Notes: generated by a model from the sequence alone, not told the origin. Numbered from the stretch's first letter, positions 25,030 through 34,593 are shown. The stretch is 64,000 bases of DNA from Mayfieldus sp963841445 (GCA_963841445.1 CAWJCP010000002.1:868001-932000); one strand, 5' to 3'. Made by a program: numbers and translations.

Positions 25030-26916
25030 TCAAAGGTGCGCTTCGTCGTGCAAATGCGGATCGGCGCCTGCGCGAAGAGGAGCCCGGCGCGCCGCGGCGG
25101 GATGCGCGGAGATCGCGAGCCGGGCCGGCGCCGCGGCGCCGAGCGCGTTCTGCGCGGCATCGGGGTCCGCTTGAGACCGCAGCCAGCACTCCGCGGTGGC
25201 CAGCCTCCACAGGTAGATCGCCCGCGCCTGGTCGCCGGCGGCGGAGCCCGGCGGGCCGAGCAACTCGCGCCGCAGCGCCTCGGGGTCCAGGTAGCCGCGG
25301 ATCTCCGCGCCGTCGCCCAGGAGCCGCTCGAGCACGGCTGCGTCGGTCTCCAGCAGCCCGCGGTGAAAGACGACGTCGAAGTTGCTCTTGTAGGGGCGCA
25401 GCCGCACCGAGTCCGGGATCAGGCCCCGGACCGCCTCGCGGAGCAGGGGCCGGGCGCGGGAGCGATCGAAGGCAAGCGTCGGATCGAGGCCGAGGACGAA
25501 CTCGACCAGGTCGAGATCGAGCAACGGATGCGAGGCCTCGAGCCCTGCCAGGGCTGCGCGGTGGCGGATCTGGTCGCGCCCCAGGACCGAGCCACTGGCG
25601 CTGGTCAGCGCCCGCACCAGCTGCGCCCACCAGCGAGGGCCCGGCGCCCGCGTCCAGCCCCACGGGTCCTCGGACTCGAGCAGGCCCGCCCGCATCGACG
25701 GCGCAAGCCAGGCCGGGGCCGATCGGAGCCCCCGCGGCCGGCCGGCACGAAAGGCGCCGCGCAGCCCGTAGTCGCGCAGCACCGAGAGGATCGAGCGCCA
25801 GGGGGGGCTCTTGCCGGCGCCGGGGAAGCGCCGCGCCAGCCGCACCGCGTCCACGACGCGTCCGCGCCGGATCCGATCGGCGAGCAGGTAGTAGCCGGTC
25901 GCCATCACCTCATCGCCGCCCTCGCCGTCCATCAGGGCGGTCATGCCGTCGGCGGCCGCGCGGCGCAGCAAGGGAAGCCAGAAGAAGAGGTTCGGCGAGC
26001 TCGGCGGAAGCTCGTACTCGCGCAGGTACTCGAGGCTGCCGGCGAGCGGGCTGCCCGCCTCGACCGCGATTCGCACGCTGTCCAGCCCCAGGCTCGCCAC
26101 CACGTCATCGATCAGGCTGCTCTCATCGGCACGGGGATAGCGCGGGAACACGGCCGAGTAGGCCCTTGGCCGCGACGCGGGATCGGAGCTGTGCTCGGCG
26201 GCGACCCCGGCGATCGCGCAGGAGTCGATCCCGCCACTCAGCATCAGTCCCATGGTGGCGCCCCGGCTGCGCCTCTGGACCGCTGCGTCGAGCCGCTGCC
26301 GCAAACCGGCGATCGCCGCCTCGCGGTCGGCCTCGGTGTCGGGCCGGTAGCGGGGAGCCCAGTAGCGGTCCTCCTCCCAGCCGCCGTCGTTGAAGCGGAT
26401 CAAGCGACCCTCGCCCAGCCGTCGCACCCCCGCATAGAGCGTCCGGCCCGCGGGCGCGCCGCTACAGGCGAGCCAGTGGGCCAGCGCCACCTCGTCAGGG
26501 CCAGGCCGGCTCGCCAGAAGCGCCAGCACCTGGCTCACCTCGGAGCCGAAGACCAGCCGCCTTCCCGCGCCGTGCAGATAGATCGACCCGGAGCCGAGCT
26601 GATCGCGGGCCAGCAGCCCCCGCCCGCTGGAGGGGTTCCAGAGAAGCAGCGCGAAGTCCCCGCGCAGCCGCTCGAGCATCCCCTCGCCCCAGCGGCGCCA
26701 GGCGGCCGGCAACACCGCCTCCGGGGCGCTGCCGGCTCCGTCGACCCCGGGGCCGTCTGCGTCGATCCCGAGCTGCTGCGCCAGCTCGCGCAGGTTGTAG
26801 ATCCGCCCTTCGAGCAGACAGGTCTCCTCGCTCGGAACCGTCAGCCCCTCTGCGCGACCCCGGCTGACCGAAAGCTCCCTCCCCGCAGCGGTGGGCTCGA
26901 AGGCGCCGGCGAGCAC
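25030..26916 (-). CDS. Asparagine-synthetase-like lasso peptide cyclase (cluster 1)
   Basis: 628 aa from the GTG at 26916, six bases after the kinase stop; the longer open frame overlaps the kinase and is unlikely. N-terminal glutaminase-like domain (FALLLWNPSSGRGLLARDQL, GRRLVFGSEVSQVLALLASR) lacks an N-terminal catalytic Cys, as in lasso C proteins. The synthetase domain has the PPi loop GLMLSGGIDSCAIAG near residue 225 and MDGEGGDEVMATGYYLLADR. Lasso C proteins adenylate an Asp/Glu side chain and close the macrolactam. Adjacent to an HprK-like kinase and downstream of three precursor genes, but no B1/B2 gene is in this cluster. Confidence 0.85.
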   Translation of the reverse strand: MLAGAFEPTAAGRELSVSRGRAEGLTVPSEETCLLEGRIYNLRELAQQLGIDADGPGVDGAGSAPEAVLPAAWRRWGEGMLERLRGDFALLLWNPSSGRGLLARDQLGSGSIYLHGAGRRLVFGSEVSQVLALLASRPGPDEVALAHWLACSGAPAGRTLYAGVRRLGEGRLIRFNDGGWEEDRYWAPRYRPDTEADREAAIAGLRQRLDAAVQRRSRGATMGLMLSGGIDSCAIAGVAAEHSSDPASRPRAYSAVFPRYPRADESSLIDDVVASLGLDSVRIAVEAGSPLAGSLEYLREYELPPSSPNLFFWLPLLRRAAADGMTALMDGEGGDEVMATGYYLLADRIRRGRVVDAVRLARRFPGAGKSPPWRSILSVLRDYGLRGAFRAGRPRGLRSAPAWLAPSMRAGLLESEDPWGWTRAPGPRWWAQLVRALTSASGSVLGRDQIRHRAALAGLEASHPLLDLDLVEFVLGLDPTLAFDRSRARPLLREAVRGLIPDSVRLRPYKSNFDVVFHRGLLETDAAVLERLLGDGAEIRGYLDPEALRRELLGPPGSAAGDQARAIYLWRLATAECWLRSQADPDAAQNALGAAAPARLAISAHPAAARRAPLRAGADPHLHDEAHL

Positions 26917-26921
26917 CTGTC

Positions 26922-27923
26922 TCAGGTCACTCCGGCGGCGTGAGCGGCGGTTGCGGCGGCAAGCTCCGCCGCCTGCATCGAGGCCGGCACCCTGATCCGG
27001 TACTGACCGCACCCCTGCGCGATCGCCGCGCAAACGTCCAGATGGGTGCGCAGGCGCTCGGAATCGAGGATCGAGAGGTTGAAAGTCGCCCCGAGCACCC
27101 GATCGCTGTGGCCGAGGCTCTCGAAGCGCACCCGGATCGCCGCTGCGGGGCGGTCGATGAAGTACACCGCGGCGAGCTTCAGCGGCCGGGTCTCCCGCTC
27201 CACGGCGACCCGCATGCCCTCTTCGTCGATCCCGGCGATCTGGCGATCGTCGATCAGGCCGTTCAGCCGCTCGCGATCGTCGGGGCTCAAGTTCACCGCC
27301 CCGGCGCCGGGATGGGCGATTACGTCGTCACCGCGCAGCTCTAGGGCGAGGACGTCGTCGGCGACAAGACGAGCCTCGCGCGCGACCAGCTGCAGGGCGA
27401 CTGAGGTCTTTCCGGCCCCCGAGCCACCGACCAGCGCGATCACCCTGTCGCCCAGCGCTACCGCGCTTGCGTGCAGGACCTCGCGCCCGTGAAGCACGGC
27501 GAGCAGGGGCAACACCTGCGCGGTGAGGAAGCGCTGCCACTGCCACGGCTCGAGCTCGGGGTTCGGCCCACAGACCAGGTCGTCCAGGGAGGGCGATATC
27601 TCGTAGATGCCGAACCCGTCGGCGAAGAGGCGATAGCCGTACTGCGGATGACGATGCAGCGAGAGGATCGCGCGCCCGTCCTCGAAGTTGCGCCCGAAGA
27701 GCGGCTCGGCACGGCCGTCCCGCCACTCCTCCACCGCGCGCGGCTCACCGACCCGGACCCGGGTCGCTCCCTGCGGGTCGAGCCGCTCGATTGGAGCCAG
27801 CCCAGGCGCCTCGAAGCCGAAGCTGAGCTTCACGCCGAAGGCGTGCGTGACCGGGCTTGTTGACGACGATCGGGGCGCCACCGAGGCTTGCACGGATCGC
27901 TCTGAGGCCATGGAGTCGGGCAT
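26922..27923 (-). CDS. HprK-related kinase of lasso cluster 1
   Basis: 333 aa. Walker A loop VGGSGAGKTSVALQLVAREA near residue 165, preceded by L-H-G-R-E-V-L-H-A-S-A-V-A, then LVADDVLALELRGDDVIAHP, the pattern of HPr-kinase-like proteins found in RiPP clusters. In the paeninodin pathway such a kinase phosphorylates the C-terminal Ser of the lasso precursor. The three nearby precursors end in Pro, not Ser, so its target here is open. Paralogous to the kinase at 42673. The stop is six bases before the cyclase start. Confidence 0.82.
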   Translation of the reverse strand: MPDSMASERSVQASVAPRSSSTSPVTHAFGVKLSFGFEAPGLAPIERLDPQGATRVRVGEPRAVEEWRDGRAEPLFGRNFEDGRAILSLHRHPQYGYRLFADGFGIYEISPSLDDLVCGPNPELEPWQWQRFLTAQVLPLLAVLHGREVLHASAVALGDRVIALVGGSGAGKTSVALQLVAREARLVADDVLALELRGDDVIAHPGAGAVNLSPDDRERLNGLIDDRQIAGIDEEGMRVAVERETRPLKLAAVYFIDRPAAAIRVRFESLGHSDRVLGATFNLSILDSERLRTHLDVCAAIAQGCGQYRIRVPASMQAAELAAATAAHAAGVT

Positions 27924-28052
27924 CTTGGCGGGGGCGAGAACGGCGCCCTGAATAGCAAACGCGGTCCGGAGCGGACTTCTTGCGCCCAGTCGGCCGTTTG
28001 CCCCTGTCGTCCAATGGGCCGTTCGCCCCCCTGCGGCGACCTCTCCTGTTCC

Positions 28053-28721
28053 CTAGCGGGCGCCGCGCGGCGCGGGCCACGGCAGGGCGCCGAAGGCCCA
28101 GACGCCGCCCGGAGTGCCGCTCAGCGGCGCCGGTGGCGAGACGCGGATCCGCAGGATCGGGCCGGAGCGCGAGGCGATACGGATCCTCACTCGGTCGGAG
28201 CCGCCCGAATCGCTCGTCGAGGGATCCGAGAAACGCCAACGAAATCTGGCCCGCTTTCGATGGCGGAGATGCCGACTGGCGCCTCGTCGTGCTCCGGCGA
28301 AGCTCATCCTTCCCCTACCGAAGCCGCGAATGACGCTGGCACCGGAGGAGTTGCTGAGGCACCTGGAGCCGAGCACGCGGGTCTTGCGGAAGGTGAAAGT
28401 CGTGCCGTGCACGCTCCAACGCACCAGGAACGGGCGGGTCGAGAGGCTCGCATGGCAATTCGTGATCGCCGCGAACTGCGCCGAGACGGGCCGGCCTGAC
28501 CTGCCGAGCCTGCTCGAGCGCAAGCGGGCTGCATGATCCGCCCCGCGCGCCGAGGCGAAGCCGCTGCCGTTCATCGGCGATCGTCCCGCAGCGATCCGCC
28601 CCGGCGCCGCGTCGACGCCGTCGGCGAGCATCGCCACCAGCGCGGCAAGAAGGCCCGCGCACAGCAGTGCCTGACCTTCCCGCCGCCCGATATGGAACTT
28701 CCGCATCACTTGCCTCGCCAC
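28053..28721 (-). CDS. Secreted stand-alone C-module protein
   Basis: 222 aa. N-terminal hydrophobic segment (GQALLCAGLLAALVAMLADG) acts as signal, then the shared module almost by itself: FASARGADHAARL, VSAQFAAITNCHASLSTRPF, a second Cys in GSRCLSN, FRWRFSDPS, and the end GGVWAFGALPWPAP. More basic and more diverged than the other copies. It stands between the tandem units and the kinase-cyclase pair on the same strand, which places the module inside this gene group. Function unknown. Confidence 0.65.
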   Translation of the reverse strand: MARQVMRKFHIGRREGQALLCAGLLAALVAMLADGVDAAPGRIAAGRSPMNGSGFASARGADHAARLRSSRLGRSGRPVSAQFAAITNCHASLSTRPFLVRWSVHGTTFTFRKTRVLGSRCLSNSSGASVIRGFGRGRMSFAGARRGASRHLRHRKRARFRWRFSDPSTSDSGGSDRVRIRIASRSGPILRIRVSPPAPLSGTPGGVWAFGALPWPAPRGAR

Positions 28722-28852
28722 TCAGACGAACGGCAGCCGCTGCGGGCTTATTGCCTCTGATTGGGCCGCTCACGGGATTAGTCCCAAAAGTGAGTTGGGC
28801 CGCTTACACGAGTGGCTCCAATAGTGGGGTCTGCTCACAAGCGCACCCCAAA

Positions 28853-28880
28853 GGAAAGGAGCCCCGAAGGGCTCCTTTCC
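28853..28880 (-). terminator. UUCG hairpin after unit 1
   Basis: On the minus strand GGAAAGGAGCCC-TTCG-GGGCTCCTTTCC forms a perfect 12-bp stem with a UUCG tetraloop 23 bases beyond the stop of the unit-1 secreted protein, followed by TTTGGGG. Identical hairpins end units 2 and 3. Confidence 0.8.
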
Positions 28881-28903
28881 ATGCATGGGTTTCTTCTGGT
28901 CGG

Positions 28904-30598
28904 CTAGCTGGAGCCGCCCGAAGCGGGCCACGGCAGGGTGCCGAAGACCCAGACTCCGCCGGGTGATCCGTTGAGCGCCTGCGGCGCACCGGAGACATCC
29001 AGCGTTGCACCGTTGTCCGCTTCGATGTGGATCACCACGTTGTCGGGTGAATCCTCGAAGCGCCAGCTGACGGTGGCCGGGCCCACAATCGCGCCCGTGG
29101 TCGCCCCCGCGCCGGTTCCTTCGTTGACGCTGGTCGAGCCTTCGCTCGTGCAGGTGGACGTATCGGTGCTCGTCCTGGTGAATTTCACCATCTGTCCGTT
29201 TGGAGGAAGGCTCGCCTGGACGATGAACGGCCGGTTGTTGGCGTTCTCGTCGCAATTGGTGATGGCCGAGTACTGCGCAAGTCACCGGGAACGTCCCGAT
29301 GCCCGGGACCGTCGCCGAGGCGTCCGGGTCGGTCCCACGTGCCGAGGCACTGCCGACGCCATCCGCCGGCGGCCCAACCGTGTCATAGGTGTAATCGTCA
29401 CCTGTGCCGGAGGTGTCGCTTGTGCCTCCAGGCGTGGTCACCGAGACGTCAACCGTCGATCCCGCCGTCCCCGCAGGGGCATCAGCGGTGACCGTGGTGT
29501 CGTTGACGACCGTCACATTGGTGGCGGCGTTTCCGCCGAAGTCCACCGCTGTGGCGCCGGTGAGGTCGGTGCCGGTGATCGTCACCGAGGTGCCGCCCGC
29601 TGCCGGCCCGTGGGTCGGGTTGAGGCCCGTGACCGTGGGCGCCGTGGGAGTCGGCGGCCACGATCGGGATCTCGATCTGATCGACCCAGCTTGCAACCGG
29701 CTTTGGCACCGAGCCGTCGCCGCCGATGTTCGGTGGCGTGGTGTCAGGTGGCCTGGTGTCATAGGCGCAGTCTGCCGGTAGCTGCCCTGTGTAGGTATCG
29801 CCTGGCTGGTGGAACGAGATCGCGTCCGCCACGACCCGCGGACCGCCGACCACCGGCACTTCGGGGGTTCCCCCGGGGTTCTTGTTCTGGATCACAATCG
29901 TGTCGCCAACCGCACCGGTTGCGGTCAGCGGACCGACCGGCGGCAGGGTGTCCCCCGTGCCGTCGGAGGGATTGGGGCCTCCCCCGACACCCGGCGTCGG
30001 GCCGTACTCAGTGGGCGTGTTCCCGCTCGTGTCGGCCGGGACGTCGCCGAAGGAGAAATTCTCCGCCGGTGTCGCCGGCTGGAAGCCGCCCCGCGTGGTG
30101 TCGCCGCCGTTTATGCGCGGGCCACTGGGTCCTGCTACCGCCGGCTGGTTGGGCGGCTGCACCGCTCCCACCGCATTGAACTGCGTCGGGCTTGAGTTCA
30201 CGGGGTTGCCACCCGCTGTCGTGGCGAAAGCCGACGACGCGTTGGTCAGGTTGGTCTCGAAATCGCTGATCACACCCTGCACCGCGTCTCCGCCGAAGGC
30301 CCCCGCCGACTGCTGGGCGGAGTTCGGGAAGATCGTGATCGTCGAGGTGTCCACCATGTTGAACTCTTCCCCTGGGGTCACCGAGTCCGGGAATCGTGGT
30401 GGTAAGCGCAGCGCCCACGGCGGCCGGGATCGAGCCCGCGACCGCGCAGCGCAGCGGGATCCAGGCCGTCACCGTTTGGTCGGCCTGCGCCGGAGCGGCC
30501 GCAAGGCTGGTGACCAGCATCGCTGCCGCCATCGCAAGTGCCGCGAAAGCCCCCGCGCGTCTGTGCCGACGCCGGGGGTGAGTGAACTTCTCACTCAT
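28904..30598 (-). pseudogene. Secreted IPT/TIG + C-module protein, unit 1 (three frameshifts)
   Basis: Frameshifts near 30392, 29650 and 29280 split a gene that otherwise reads like unit 2. N-terminus MSEKFTHPRRRHRRAGAFAA with signal ending APAQADQ; N-domain (TPGEEFNMVDTSTITIFPN, DFETNLTNASSAFATTAGGN); PKPVASWVDQIEIPIV; an IPT/TIG domain (GLNPTHGPAAGGTSVTITGT); the C-module (SASARGTDPDASATVPG, TSTDTSTCTSEGST, SWRFEDSPDNVVIH) ending GGVWVFGTLPWPASGGSS. RBS GAGGAG lies just upstream of the ATG, 85 bases after the peptide gene. Exported and probably surface- or matrix-associated; no catalytic residues seen. Confidence 0.75.
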
Positions 30599-30683
30599 GG
30601 ATAGCTCCTCCTCAAATTCCTAGTTGGTAGTCCAAGACTTCCCTGCCCAGGAGCTCCCTGGCTCAGGAAGCTTCTCCCTTGGG

Positions 30684-30863
30684 TCAGGGACCGCCGCAGA
30701 ACCCCGGATCGCCGAAGTCAGGCTGCGAGTTTACGAACGGGTCCTGACTCTTGTCGGCCCCGTCCTCGGCGCCGAACCCCTGGCACGCTTGCGTGAGCTC
30801 TCGAAGCGAGCCCAGCTCGCGTATCGCCGGGACCTCATAGATCGCCGGATCTTCATGCCGCAT
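30684..30863 (-). CDS. Lasso-type RiPP precursor peptide, copy 1
   Basis: 59 aa. A strong RBS (GGAGGTG) sits 7-8 bases before the ATG. The leader contains Y-E-V-P-A-I-R-E-L-G-S-L-R-E-L-T, matching the lasso leader pattern Y-x-x-P-x-(L/I)-x3-G-x4-L-T recognised by B1/RRE proteins. With Thr at -2 the core would begin A-C-Q-G-F-G-A-E-D and run 34 residues to GFCGGP, so ring closure at Glu8 or Asp9 is possible; Cys2 and Cys31 could form a disulfide. The encoded peptide is identical in all three copies. The opposite strand also holds an 80-codon frame, rejected because it lacks an RBS. Confidence 0.72.
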   Translation of the reverse strand: MRHEDPAIYEVPAIRELGSLRELTQACQGFGAEDGADKSQDPFVNSQPDFGDPGFCGGP

Positions 30864-30940
30864 TGATTTACACCTCCACGCGTCGTGTTTAGCCGTTCCT
30901 GCCGGAAGTGGAGCATTCGTCCCGCTCCCTTCCACAAGGC

Positions 30941-30968
30941 ACGGTATCGACGCGCGTCGCAGCGTCAA
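30941..30968 (-). promoter_or_regulatory. Promoter of unit 1
   Basis: Minus strand: TTGACG (-35, 30963-30968), 16-base spacer, TACCGT (-10, 30941-30946), leaving a leader of about 70 bases before the peptide ATG. Same layout in units 2 and 3. A GC-rich imperfect hairpin follows at 30905-30933 in the leader. Confidence 0.55.
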
Positions 30969-31078
30969 GGTGGGAAAAGGTTCCAATGACGCCTGAGGCC
31001 GTGCCTGAGCCCTCGGTTCGGTCAGCGACCGCTCAGGGGGCCTAACGTCCAGACTCCCGGCCGTGCCGAGGCCCAAAA

Positions 31079-31106
31079 GGAAAGGAGCCCCGAAGGGCTC
31101 CTTTCC
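31079..31106 (-). terminator. UUCG hairpin after unit 2
   Basis: Same 12-bp stem and TTCG loop as after unit 1, 23 bases downstream of the unit-2 stop, followed on the minus strand by TTTTGGGC. Confidence 0.8.
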
Positions 31107-31129
31107 ATGCATGGGTTTCTTCTGGTCGA

Positions 31130-32744
31130 CTAGGGACCCGAAGAGGGCCACGGCAGGGTGCCGAAGACCCAGACTCCGCCGTCGGATCCGCTCAGCGCGC
31201 CCGGCGGTGCGGCATCGACGGTCGGTCCACCGTCTATCGCGATGTGGACCGTGTCCGGCGCGTCCGCGAACGACCAGCTCACGTTCGCCGATCCGGATCC
31301 GTCAATGGTGCCGGAACCGGTGCCAGCGGCCGTGTTCGAGCCGTCGTTGGTGCACGTGGACGTGTCCACGCTCGTCAACTTGAACGTGTGCGTCCCGCCG
31401 TTCGTGTACTGGACGATAGAACGGCTTCACAGCCGCCGTCGCGTCGCAATTCACGATCGCCGAGAACTTCACCCCGTTGTCATCGGTCCCGCGTGCCGAG
31501 GCACTGCCGACGCCGTTCATCGGCCCCGTGTCATAGGTGTAATCGTCACCTGTGCCGGAGGTGTCGCTTGTGCCTCCAGGCGTGGTCACCGAGACGTCAA
31601 CCGTCGATCCCGCCGTCCCCGCAGGGGCATCAGCGGTGACCGTGGTGTCGTTGACGACCGTCACATTGGTGGCGGCGTTTCCGCCGAAGTCCACCGCTGT
31701 GGCGCCGGTGAGGTCGGTGCCGGTGATCGTCACCGAGGTGCCGCCCGCTGCCGGCCCGTGGGTCGGGTTGAGGCCCGTGACCGTGGGCGCTTCAGCTGGC
31801 GGAGCCACGATCGGGATCTCGATCTGATCGACCCAGCTTGCAACCGGCTTTGGCACCGAGCCGTCGCCGCCGATGTTCGGTGGCGTGGTGTCAGGTGGCC
31901 TGGTGTCATAGGCGCAGTCTGCCGGTAGCTGCCCTGTGTAGGTATCGCCTGGCTGGTGGAACGAGATCGCGTCCGCCACGACCCGCGGACCGCCGACCAC
32001 CGGCACTTCGGGGGTTCCCCCGGGGTTCTTGTTCTGGATCACAATCGTGTCGCCAACCGCACCGGTTGCGGTCAGCGGACCGACCGGCGGCAGGGTGTCC
32101 CCCGTGCCGTCGGAGGGATTGGGGCCTCCCCCGACACCCGGCGTCGGGCCGTACTCAGTGGGCGTGTTCCCGCTCGTGTCGGCCGGGACGTCGCCGAAGG
32201 AGAAATTCTCCGCCGGTGTCGCGGGCTGGAACCCGCCCCGTGTGGTGTCGCCGCCGTTTATGCGCGGGCCACTGGGTCCTGCTACCGCCGGCTGGTTGGG
32301 CGGCTGCACCGCTCCCACCGCATTGAACTGCGTCGGGCTTGAGTTCACGGGGTTGCCACCCGCTGTCGTGGCGAAAGCCGACGACGCGTTGGTCAGGTTG
32401 GTCTCGAAATCGCTGATCACACCCTGCACCGCGTCTCCGCCGAAGGCCCCCGCCGACTGCTGGGCGGAGTTCGGGAAGATCGTGATCGTCGAGGTGTCCA
32501 CCATGTTGAACTCTTCCCCTGGGGTCACCGAATCGGGAATCGTGGTGGTAAGCGCAGCGCCCACAGCGGCCGGGATCGAGCCCGCGACCGCGCAGCGCAG
32601 CGGGATCCAGGCCGTCACCGTTTGGTCGGCCTGCGCCGGAGCGGCCGCAAGGCTGGTGACCAGCATCGCTGCCGCCATCGCAAGTGCCGCGAAAGCCCCC
32701 GCGCGTCTATGCCGACGCCGGGGGTGAGTGAACTTCTCACTCAT
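31130..32744 (-). pseudogene. Secreted IPT/TIG + C-module protein, unit 2 (one frameshift near the 3' end)
   Basis: A continuous frame covers the signal peptide, N-domain, IPT/TIG domain (ATAVDFGGNAATNVTVVNDT) and the start of the C-module (SASARGTDDNGVKFSAIVNC), then shifts near 31424. The remaining frame supplies SVDTSTCTNDGSNTAAGTGS, VSWSFADAPDTVHIAIDGG and the end GGVWVFGTLPWPSSGP. One added or lost base would restore about 537 aa. Its C-module is shorter and different in sequence from unit 1, although the 5' parts are almost identical, so modules have been exchanged or have diverged separately. Confidence 0.78.
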
Positions 32745-32829
32745 GGATAGCTCCTCCTCAAATTCCTAGTTGGTAGTCCAAGACTTCCCTGCCCAGGAGC
32801 TCCCTGGCTCAGGGAACTTCTCACTGGGG

Positions 32830-33009
32830 TCAGGGACCGCCGCAGAACCCCGGATCGCCGAAGTCAGGCTGCGAGTTTACGAACGGGTCCTGACTCTTGT
32901 CGGCCCCGTCCTCGGCGCCGAACCCCTGGCACGCTTGCGTGAGCTCTCGAAGCGAGCCCAGCTCGCGTATCGCCGGGACCTCGTAGATCGCCGGATCTTC
33001 ATGCCGCAT
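32830..33009 (-). CDS. Lasso-type RiPP precursor peptide, copy 2
   Basis: 59 aa, same peptide as copies 1 and 3; the only base change seen against copy 1 is synonymous (Tyr codon of YEVP). Same RBS GGAGGTG, same 85-base spacer to the following secreted-protein gene. Predicted leader end ELTQ, core ACQGFGAED... to CGGP. Confidence 0.72.
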   Translation of the reverse strand: MRHEDPAIYEVPAIRELGSLRELTQACQGFGAEDGADKSQDPFVNSQPDFGDPGFCGGP

Positions 33010-33069
33010 TGATTTACACCTCCACGCGTCGTTGACGAAAGGGCATCCTTGCCTTGCTCTCCTTGCAGC

Positions 33070-33097
33070 ACCGTATCGCTGGGCGTGCCTGCGTCAA
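33070..33097 (-). promoter_or_regulatory. Promoter of unit 2
   Basis: Minus strand: TTGACG (33092-33097), 16 bases, TACGGT (33070-33075), about 60 bases upstream of the peptide ATG. Confidence 0.55.
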
Positions 33098-33142
33098 GGC
33101 GGAAAAAGGTTCCAAATGGCTTTCCAGGGCCCCCGGCAAAAA

Positions 33143-33168
33143 GAAAGGAGCCCCGAAGGGCTCCTTTC
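33143..33168 (-). terminator. UUCG hairpin after unit 3
   Basis: Minus strand GAAAGGAGCCC-TTCG-GGGCTCCTTTC followed by TTTTTGCC: the best intrinsic terminator of the three because of the T-run. Confidence 0.85.
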
Positions 33169-33192
33169 CATGCATGGGTTTCTTCTGGTCGA

Positions 33193-34593
33193 CTAGGGAC
33201 CCGAAGAGGGCCACGGCAGGGTGCCGAAGACCCAGACTCCGCCGGGCGTCCCGTTGAGCGCCTCCGGGGCGCCCGAGACATGCACTTCCGCACCGGTGTC
33301 CCCGACGATGTCGATCGTCACATTATCCGGTGAATCCTCGAACCGCCAGCTGATGGTGGCCGAGCCCGTGAGCGCACCCGAGGCCGTCCCCGTGCCAGTT
33401 CCTTCGTTGACACTGGTCGACCCTTCGCTCGTGCAGGTAGACGTATCCGTGCTCGTACGGGTGACCGTCACCTGCTGTGCACCCAGGAGCGCCCGGACGA
33501 TGAACGGCCGGGTGTTCTGGGCCTCATCGCAGTTGGTGATGGCCGAGTACTGCGCCGTCACCGGGAACGTCCCGAGGCCCGGGACCGTCGCCGAGGCGTC
33601 CGAATCCGTGCCGCGTGCCGAGGCACTGCCGACGCCGTCCTCTGCCGGACCTTCGACGATCGGGATCTCGATCTGATCGACCCAGCTTGCAACCGGCTTT
33701 GGCACCGAGCCGTCGCCGCCGATGTTCGGTGGCGTGGTGTCAGGTGGCCTGGTGTCATAGGCGCAGTCTGCCGGTAGCTGCCCTGTGTAGGTATCGCCTG
33801 GCTGGTGGAACGAGATCGCGTCCGCCACGACCCGCGGACCGCCGACCACCGGCACAGGGGGGGTTCCCCCGGGGTTCTTGTTCTGGATCACAATCGTGTC
33901 GCCAACCGCACCGGTTGCGGTCAGCGGACCGACCGGCGGCAGCGTGTCCCCCGTGCCGTCAGTCGGGTTGGGGCCTCCCCCGACACCCGGCGTCGGGCCG
34001 TACTCAGTGGGCGTGTTCCCGCTCGTGTCGGCCGGGACGTCGCCGAAGGAGAACGTCTCCGCCGGTGTCGCGGGCTGGAAGCCGCCCCGCGTGGTGTCGC
34101 CGCCGTTTATGCGCGGGCCACTGGGTCCGGCTACCGCCGGCTGGTTGGGCGGCTGCACCGCTCCCACCGCGTTGAACTGCGTCGGGCTTGAGTTCACGGG
34201 GTTGCCACCCGCTGTCGTGGCGAAAGCCGACGACGCGTTGGTCAGGTTGGTCTCGAAATCGCTGATCACACCCTGCACCGCGTCTCCGCCGAAGGCCCCC
34301 GCCGACTGCTGGGCGGAGTTCGGGAAGATCGTGATCGTCGAGGTGTCCACCATGTTGAACTCTTCCCCTGGGGTCACCGAGTCCGGGACCGTGGTGGTAA
34401 GCGCTGCGCCCACGGCAGCCGGGATCGAGCCCGCGACCGCGCAGCGCAGCGGGATCCAGGCCGTCACCGTTTGGTCGGCCTGCGCCGGAGCGGCCGCAAG
34501 GCTGGTGACCAGCATCGCTGCCGCCATCGCAAGTGTGGCGAAAGCCCCCGCGCGTCTATGCCGACGCCGGGGGTGAGTGAACTTCTCACTCAT
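33193..34593 (-). CDS. Secreted C-module protein without IPT/TIG domain, unit 3 (intact)
   Basis: 466 aa, the only uninterrupted member of the family here. Order: basic start MSEKFTHPRRRHRRAGAFAT, signal peptide to APAQADQ, beta-rich N-domain with one Cys in IPLRCAVAGSIPAAVG, Gly/Pro/Thr-rich linker (TPGVGGGPNPTDGTGDTLPP), a segment NKNPGGTPPVPVVGGPRVVA, PADCAYDTRPPDTTPPNIGG, then PKPVASWVDQIEIPIVEGPA running directly into the C-module (SASARGTDSDASATVPGLG, YSAITNCDEAQNTRPFIVR, TSTDTSTCTSEGST, ISWRFEDSPDNV) and the end GGVWVFGTLPWPSSGP. The N-domain resembles actinobacterial surface beta-sandwich proteins; no enzyme motif. Lies 85 bases after its peptide gene. Confidence 0.8.
   Translation of the reverse strand: MSEKFTHPRRRHRRAGAFATLAMAAAMLVTSLAAAPAQADQTVTAWIPLRCAVAGSIPAAVGAALTTTVPDSVTPGEEFNMVDTSTITIFPNSAQQSAGAFGGDAVQGVISDFETNLTNASSAFATTAGGNPVNSSPTQFNAVGAVQPPNQPAVAGPSGPRINGGDTTRGGFQPATPAETFSFGDVPADTSGNTPTEYGPTPGVGGGPNPTDGTGDTLPPVGPLTATGAVGDTIVIQNKNPGGTPPVPVVGGPRVVADAISFHQPGDTYTGQLPADCAYDTRPPDTTPPNIGGDGSVPKPVASWVDQIEIPIVEGPAEDGVGSASARGTDSDASATVPGLGTFPVTAQYSAITNCDEAQNTRPFIVRALLGAQQVTVTRTSTDTSTCTSEGSTSVNEGTGTGTASGALTGSATISWRFEDSPDNVTIDIVGDTGAEVHVSGAPEALNGTPGGVWVFGTLPWPSSGP

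Larger units (their letters stand above)
28853..30968 (-). repeat. Tandem unit 1: promoter, peptide gene, secreted-protein gene, hairpin
   Basis: First (most downstream) of three direct repeats on the minus strand. All carry the same order and near-identical DNA over the peptide gene, spacer, signal-peptide region and hairpin; the 3' halves of the protein genes differ. Confidence 0.85.
31079..33097 (-). repeat. Tandem unit 2
   Basis: Second direct repeat, same order as unit 1. Nearly identical to unit 1 across the peptide gene and the first two thirds of the protein gene. Confidence 0.85.

Noticed and set aside
24937..26943. 668-codon plus-strand frame
   Set aside because: Antisense to the lasso cyclase; Arg/Gly/Pro-rich with no domain.
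30624..30866. 80-codon plus-strand frame repeated at 32770-33012 and 34619-34861
   Set aside because: It is conserved only because the minus-strand peptide gene and spacer are. It lacks a plus-strand RBS, whereas the minus strand has GGAGGTG, a lasso-type leader and a promoter.
31040..31151. Short conserved frame reading MHGKEPFGAPF near each unit end
   Set aside because: It is a translation of the terminator hairpin and the secreted-protein tail region, with no RBS.
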